From Aliikangiella sp965214955 (GTDB lineage: Bacteria > Pseudomonadota > Gammaproteobacteria > Enterobacterales > Kangiellaceae), in the NCBI GenBank assembly GCA_965214955.1, contig CBDCCU010000001.1, positions 124,001 through 188,000 of the forward strand: a DNA stretch of 64,000 nt. Direction: 5' to 3'. The notes beneath the pieces were generated by a model, which saw only the letters and a list, made by a program, of their open reading frames with translations, had not been told where the DNA came from and searched no databases. The position numbers and the translations under genes were made by a program. Of the stretch, positions 61,191 through 64,000 are shown in pieces (position 1 is the first letter of the stretch; every line of letters begins with the position of its first letter).

Positions 61191-62975
61191 TTATTTTTTC
61201 TTATAACTATAATGCGACTCAATTTGCTCGCGGGTGAGAATGCCATAAATTTTATCAGTCATTGGCGCTGTAGTTCTAAAAATATACACCGCATCAACTG
61301 ATTCTCTGTCCATGGTATCGAGCGCTTCTTCAAGGTTGCCTTGTAAATAAATAGAGGCTATGTTTTCACGCTCGGCAGGCATTTGAATTAAGTCAATGTC
61401 TGTAATAAGGTCGCTTTCATAAAGCTCACCTTCAAGCTCGGCCTTTGCCTTGGCTTCTTTTTCAATTTCTTTTTGTTCAAACATGTAGTGCGCCAGCTCG
61501 TTAGCTGCCATAAACAAAATAGGCACTTTATCATTGGTAATTAAAATCCAACGCGGAGTTTCTTCTAGTAATGCTTCAGCTTGTTGATAGCTAATGTGCC
61601 TGTCATGCACCGCAATTTTACGCTCCATTAAACCCGCCACACCAACGCTGCGTAAAAACTGTGAAAGTGGATTAACCTTCATTTCTAGGCCTTTCACTTC
61701 CAGTTGCGACTGAAAAATAGAGGGCAAATTAAATCCTTGCGAAACCACAAGGTTAGCAATTACCAGAGAAAGCATGCCGGGTAATAAAATGTTGGGATTA
61801 TTGGTTAGCTCTAGTAATGCCATTAATGCCGCAAGAGGCGCTTGCAAAACCGCGCTCATCATTGTGGCCATACCCACCATAGAATAAAAAGCATAATCAC
61901 TGGCAAATTGAGGAAAAAATAGCGCGCCCACCGAGCCTATTACCCCGCCTAGCATCGCACCAATAAACATAGAAGGACCAATTACCCCACCTGGAAGTGC
62001 CATGCCTGAACATACGATAGTGGCTAAAAACTTACCAATAAACGCCAAGGCTAAAACTTGTAACTCTAAACTGCCATGTAATGCCGCATTAACCGAATCG
62101 TAGCCAATTCCCATTACTTGTGGCGCAATTAAGGCAATTAAACCCACGCAAGTGCCTGCGGTACCGCACTTAAGCCAGCTTGACCATTCTTTAGCATACA
62201 TTGAAACCATTTTTGTGGCTTTAATAAATAATGCCGCAAAAGTACCAAAAATAAGGCCAAGTAAAATAAAGTAAGGAATTTCCCAAAGTGAAGCTAACTC
62301 TAAAGAGGGAACGGTAAAAGCAATATCATGACCAAAAACAATGCGCGATAATATGGCGGCGGTAACCGAGGATAAAATTAATGGAATAAAGCTGGCTACG
62401 GCATATTCCATCATTACCACTTCCATGGCAAAAATAACCCCAGCTAAAGGTGTATTAAAGCTAGCAGAAATAGCCGCTGCTGTGCCGCAGCCAACCAGTA
62501 TTCTAATGCTGTTATTGGGCAGTTTCATTTGCTGACCCAGCCAACTACTAGCCGAAGAGCCTAAATGAATACCTGGTCCTTCACGACCTACTGATTGCCC
62601 AGTTGCTAAGGTCATTCCGCCCACTAAAAACTGAACAACGGCATTTTTCCATGGCAGGTAACCTTGGTGAAATGACATACGCTCTAAAACGTGCCCAATA
62701 CCCACTTGACGATACTGCTTGCCAACTTTATGTAAAACAAAACCGACTAAAAAGCCGCCAACTAAGGGTAAAAATAATCGAAACCACCAAGGGGTGTGTT
62801 CAAAGTCGTTAACCCCATCACCACTATGCCAAAGCACTAAGCCGCTTTCGATAAAGAGCCGAAATAAAACAATTACGCCACCCGCTAATAACCCAGAAAT
62901 AAGCCCCATTACCGATAAAATGGGAAGCGCATTTAGGCTACCAAGTTTTAAACGAATTGACTCAAAAATAGGCAT
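61191..62975 (-). CDS. CLC-family chloride channel/transporter with CBS-like tail
   Basis: 594 aa. The membrane domain has CLC signatures: GQSVGREGPGIHLGSSASSWLGQ, and GMALPGGVIGPSMFIGAMLG with the inner pore residues; residues about 15-430 form the transporter. The C-terminal 150 residues (HDRHISYQQAEALLEETPRWILITNDK ... GNLEEALDTMDRESVDAVYIFRTTAPMTDKIYGILTREQIE) resemble a CBS pair and would be regulatory, separated by a Glu/Lys-rich helix. The glutamate of GREGP is the external gate. Followed by hemJ 25 bp downstream on the same strand. Confidence 0.92.
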   Translation of the reverse strand: MPIFESIRLKLGSLNALPILSVMGLISGLLAGGVIVLFRLFIESGLVLWHSGDGVNDFEHTPWWFRLFLPLVGGFLVGFVLHKVGKQYRQVGIGHVLERMSFHQGYLPWKNAVVQFLVGGMTLATGQSVGREGPGIHLGSSASSWLGQQMKLPNNSIRILVGCGTAAAISASFNTPLAGVIFAMEVVMMEYAVASFIPLILSSVTAAILSRIVFGHDIAFTVPSLELASLWEIPYFILLGLIFGTFAALFIKATKMVSMYAKEWSSWLKCGTAGTCVGLIALIAPQVMGIGYDSVNAALHGSLELQVLALAFIGKFLATIVCSGMALPGGVIGPSMFIGAMLGGVIGSVGALFFPQFASDYAFYSMVGMATMMSAVLQAPLAALMALLELTNNPNILLPGMLSLVIANLVVSQGFNLPSIFQSQLEVKGLEMKVNPLSQFLRSVGVAGLMERKIAVHDRHISYQQAEALLEETPRWILITNDKVPILFMAANELAHYMFEQKEIEKEAKAKAELEGELYESDLITDIDLIQMPAERENIASIYLQGNLEEALDTMDRESVDAVYIFRTTAPMTDKIYGILTREQIESHYSYKKK

Positions 62976-63357
62976 TGGTTGGCAATTATTGACCTTGTGT
63001 AAGCAACTTTAGTGAGTTTTAGTGTCTAATGGCACTTAAGATCAGCTTTGTTGCATTGTATATTATGCCCGCTCTCCTTCAAGATGTTTGCCATTAATGT
63101 TAGGCTCAAAAGCCTAAACAAGACGCAGATTGCGGGAAATGCACCCGATTTTAACAAGCAACAACACAATACAAGCCTACAGGCTTGCTAAATTGTGCCT
63201 CTTAAAGTAGAACAGGCATATTAACTAAATAACTTTAAAAATAGCATATAACCTATTGATAAAAAAGATAAATGAAAGAATTTTTTTGCGCCAGTAGTAG
63301 GTTTTGTTATTAGAAAAGGTTAAACTTGGCGGCAGTTAAAAACACTGATAGAAAATC
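62976..63357. other. Gene-free region with a diverged MITE copy
   Basis: 382 bases between the divergently transcribed CLC and DUF6776-like genes. It contains the element at 63064-63220. I see no other feature; AT-rich sequence at 63221-63357 may carry the promoter of the plus-strand gene. Confidence 0.5.
63064..63220. mobile_element. Diverged 157-bp copy of the MITE-like element
   Basis: The left end (63064-63087) matches the left end at 40478-40501 at 20 of 24 positions and the right end (63197-63220) matches 40720-40743 at 20 of 24. The interior is different and shorter, but has the same style of internal hairpins (GTTAGGCT-CAAA-AGCCTAAAC; AAGCC-TACA-GGCTT). The shared ends with unlike interiors argue for a mobile, trans-acted family rather than simple duplication. 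Confidence 0.6.
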
Positions 63358-64000
63358 ATGGTTGGAAAGCGTTTAGTTATTAAAGAAAAAAAGTCGAGCT
63401 TGTTTTATTTGGGCTGGATTAGTGCTGTGATCTTACTGATTGCGGTAAGCTTTTATATTGGGCGGTATTTATCTAATAAAGAGCGAGAAGATATGTTAGA
63501 TAAAATTAGTTGGCTGAATACTCAAGTAGAAAACTATCAGCAAGCATATCAGCAAACTAATCAAGAGCTGGTTATGCAAACCCAGTCGGCTAAGGTAGAT
63601 AACCAGTCGCAGCAGCAGCTTGTTGAAACCGTAAAAGGGCTGCAAGAAAAACAACAAGAGCTTGAGGCAGAGCTTAAGTTTTATCGAAACATTATGGCAC
63701 CAGAGCTTGCCCAGCAAGGATTAACCATTGATAATTTTGAAGCAATTAACTTTAATGCTAATGCTTTAGATTATAAGTTAGTGCTTACTCAGGCTGGAAG
63801 GCAGGAGCAGTTTATTAAAGGTGACATCGAACTTGAAGTTGTTGGTCAGTTAAATGGTGAAACTCAAACATTACCGTTTCGTGAACTAGGCACTTTTCAA
63901 AATAAAGATTTTCAGTTTCAATTTCGCTACTTTCAAAATATTGAAGGGCAAATTCAGCTACCCGCTAATTTTGTTGCCGAAAGGATTAATGTTCGTGTTA
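63358..64000 (+). CDS. DUF6776-type membrane-anchored protein, 3' truncated
   Basis: Open from ATG 63358 to the window end. Short basic start (MVGKRLVIKEKKSS), a membrane helix (LFYLGWISAVILLIAVSFYIG), a coiled coil (about residues 45-115, rich in Gln/Glu), then a beta-rich domain (FYRNIMAPELAQQGL ... YKLVLTQAGRQEQFIKGDIELEVVGQLNG). The FYRNIMAPE stretch is characteristic of DUF6776. Function unknown; the helix leaves the bulk in the periplasm. Confidence 0.7.
   Translation, partial: MVGKRLVIKEKKSSLFYLGWISAVILLIAVSFYIGRYLSNKEREDMLDKISWLNTQVENYQQAYQQTNQELVMQTQSAKVDNQSQQQLVETVKGLQEKQQELEAELKFYRNIMAPELAQQGLTIDNFEAINFNANALDYKLVLTQAGRQEQFIKGDIELEVVGQLNGETQTLPFRELGTFQNKDFQFQFRYFQNIEGQIQLPANFVAERINVRV

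Overview
This is a contiguous stretch of a gammaproteobacterial chromosome. The gene set and order point there: an S10/spc/alpha ribosomal protein block, glyA-nrdR-ribD-ribE-ribBA-ribH-nusB-thiL-pgpA in canonical order, pcnB-folK-dNK-panB-panC, a ChpA/ChpB/ChpC (Pil-Chp) chemosensory end and a BaeSR-like system. The DNA is AT-rich and looks like a marine Oceanospirillales/Alteromonadales-type lineage (Kangiella-like is a guess). No tRNA, rRNA, CRISPR, prophage or transposase gene was seen.

Layout: (1) 1-9892: the 3' end of a Pil-Chp cluster (ChpA partial, a ChpB with a giant acidic linker, ChpC), followed by the conserved DUF2868/DUF3482-GTPase pair. (2) 10008-16598: a secreted gluzincin-like peptidase, then an alternate (CS1/TcfC-like) chaperone-usher locus. 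Its first gene is unusual: a complete tandem MshEN-type cyclic-di-GMP-binding motif placed directly before an export signal and a fimbrial-subunit-like domain. (3) 16668-30865: the S10, spc and alpha ribosomal protein operons with secY and rpoA, including leader hairpins and terminators. (4) 30847-40400: a non-canonical Lgt-family protein, a HigBA toxin-antitoxin pair, DedA, PhaR, panC, panB, deoxynucleoside kinase, folK, pcnB, pepB and ribA. (5) 40478-48060: a MITE-like element with 24-bp terminal inverted repeats, an 87-aa orphan, a FIST / PAS-GGDEF-EAL pair, a BaeSR-like two-component system and a di-haem cytochrome c peroxidase lipoprotein. (6) 48317-56289: glyA, nrdR and the riboflavin/nusB/thiL/pgpA cluster plus a retropepsin-like protease. 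(7) 56301-64000: hemL, pyrB, a zinc-ribbon-like small protein, an unknown membrane-anchored protein, hemJ, a CLC channel with a CBS-like tail, a second MITE copy and a truncated DUF6776-type gene.

An important caveat: between about 14.3 and 23.1 kb, genes that must be functional (rplD, rplW, rplX, rplE) and the neighbouring usher and DUF6795-like genes carry about 15 single-base frame disruptions, mostly +1. One more lies in ribD. I read these as sequence/assembly errors and give frame-corrected gene limits; the coordinates of the breaks are given in each entry.

Together the window links surface behaviour (type IV pilus chemosensing, chaperone-usher fimbriae, c-di-GMP turnover) with core translation, riboflavin, haem, pantothenate and folate metabolism. 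Riboflavin is supplied by a split GTP cyclohydrolase arrangement: a stand-alone RibA at 39.8 kb has the zinc and catalytic motifs that the C-terminal half of RibBA at 52-53 kb has lost.
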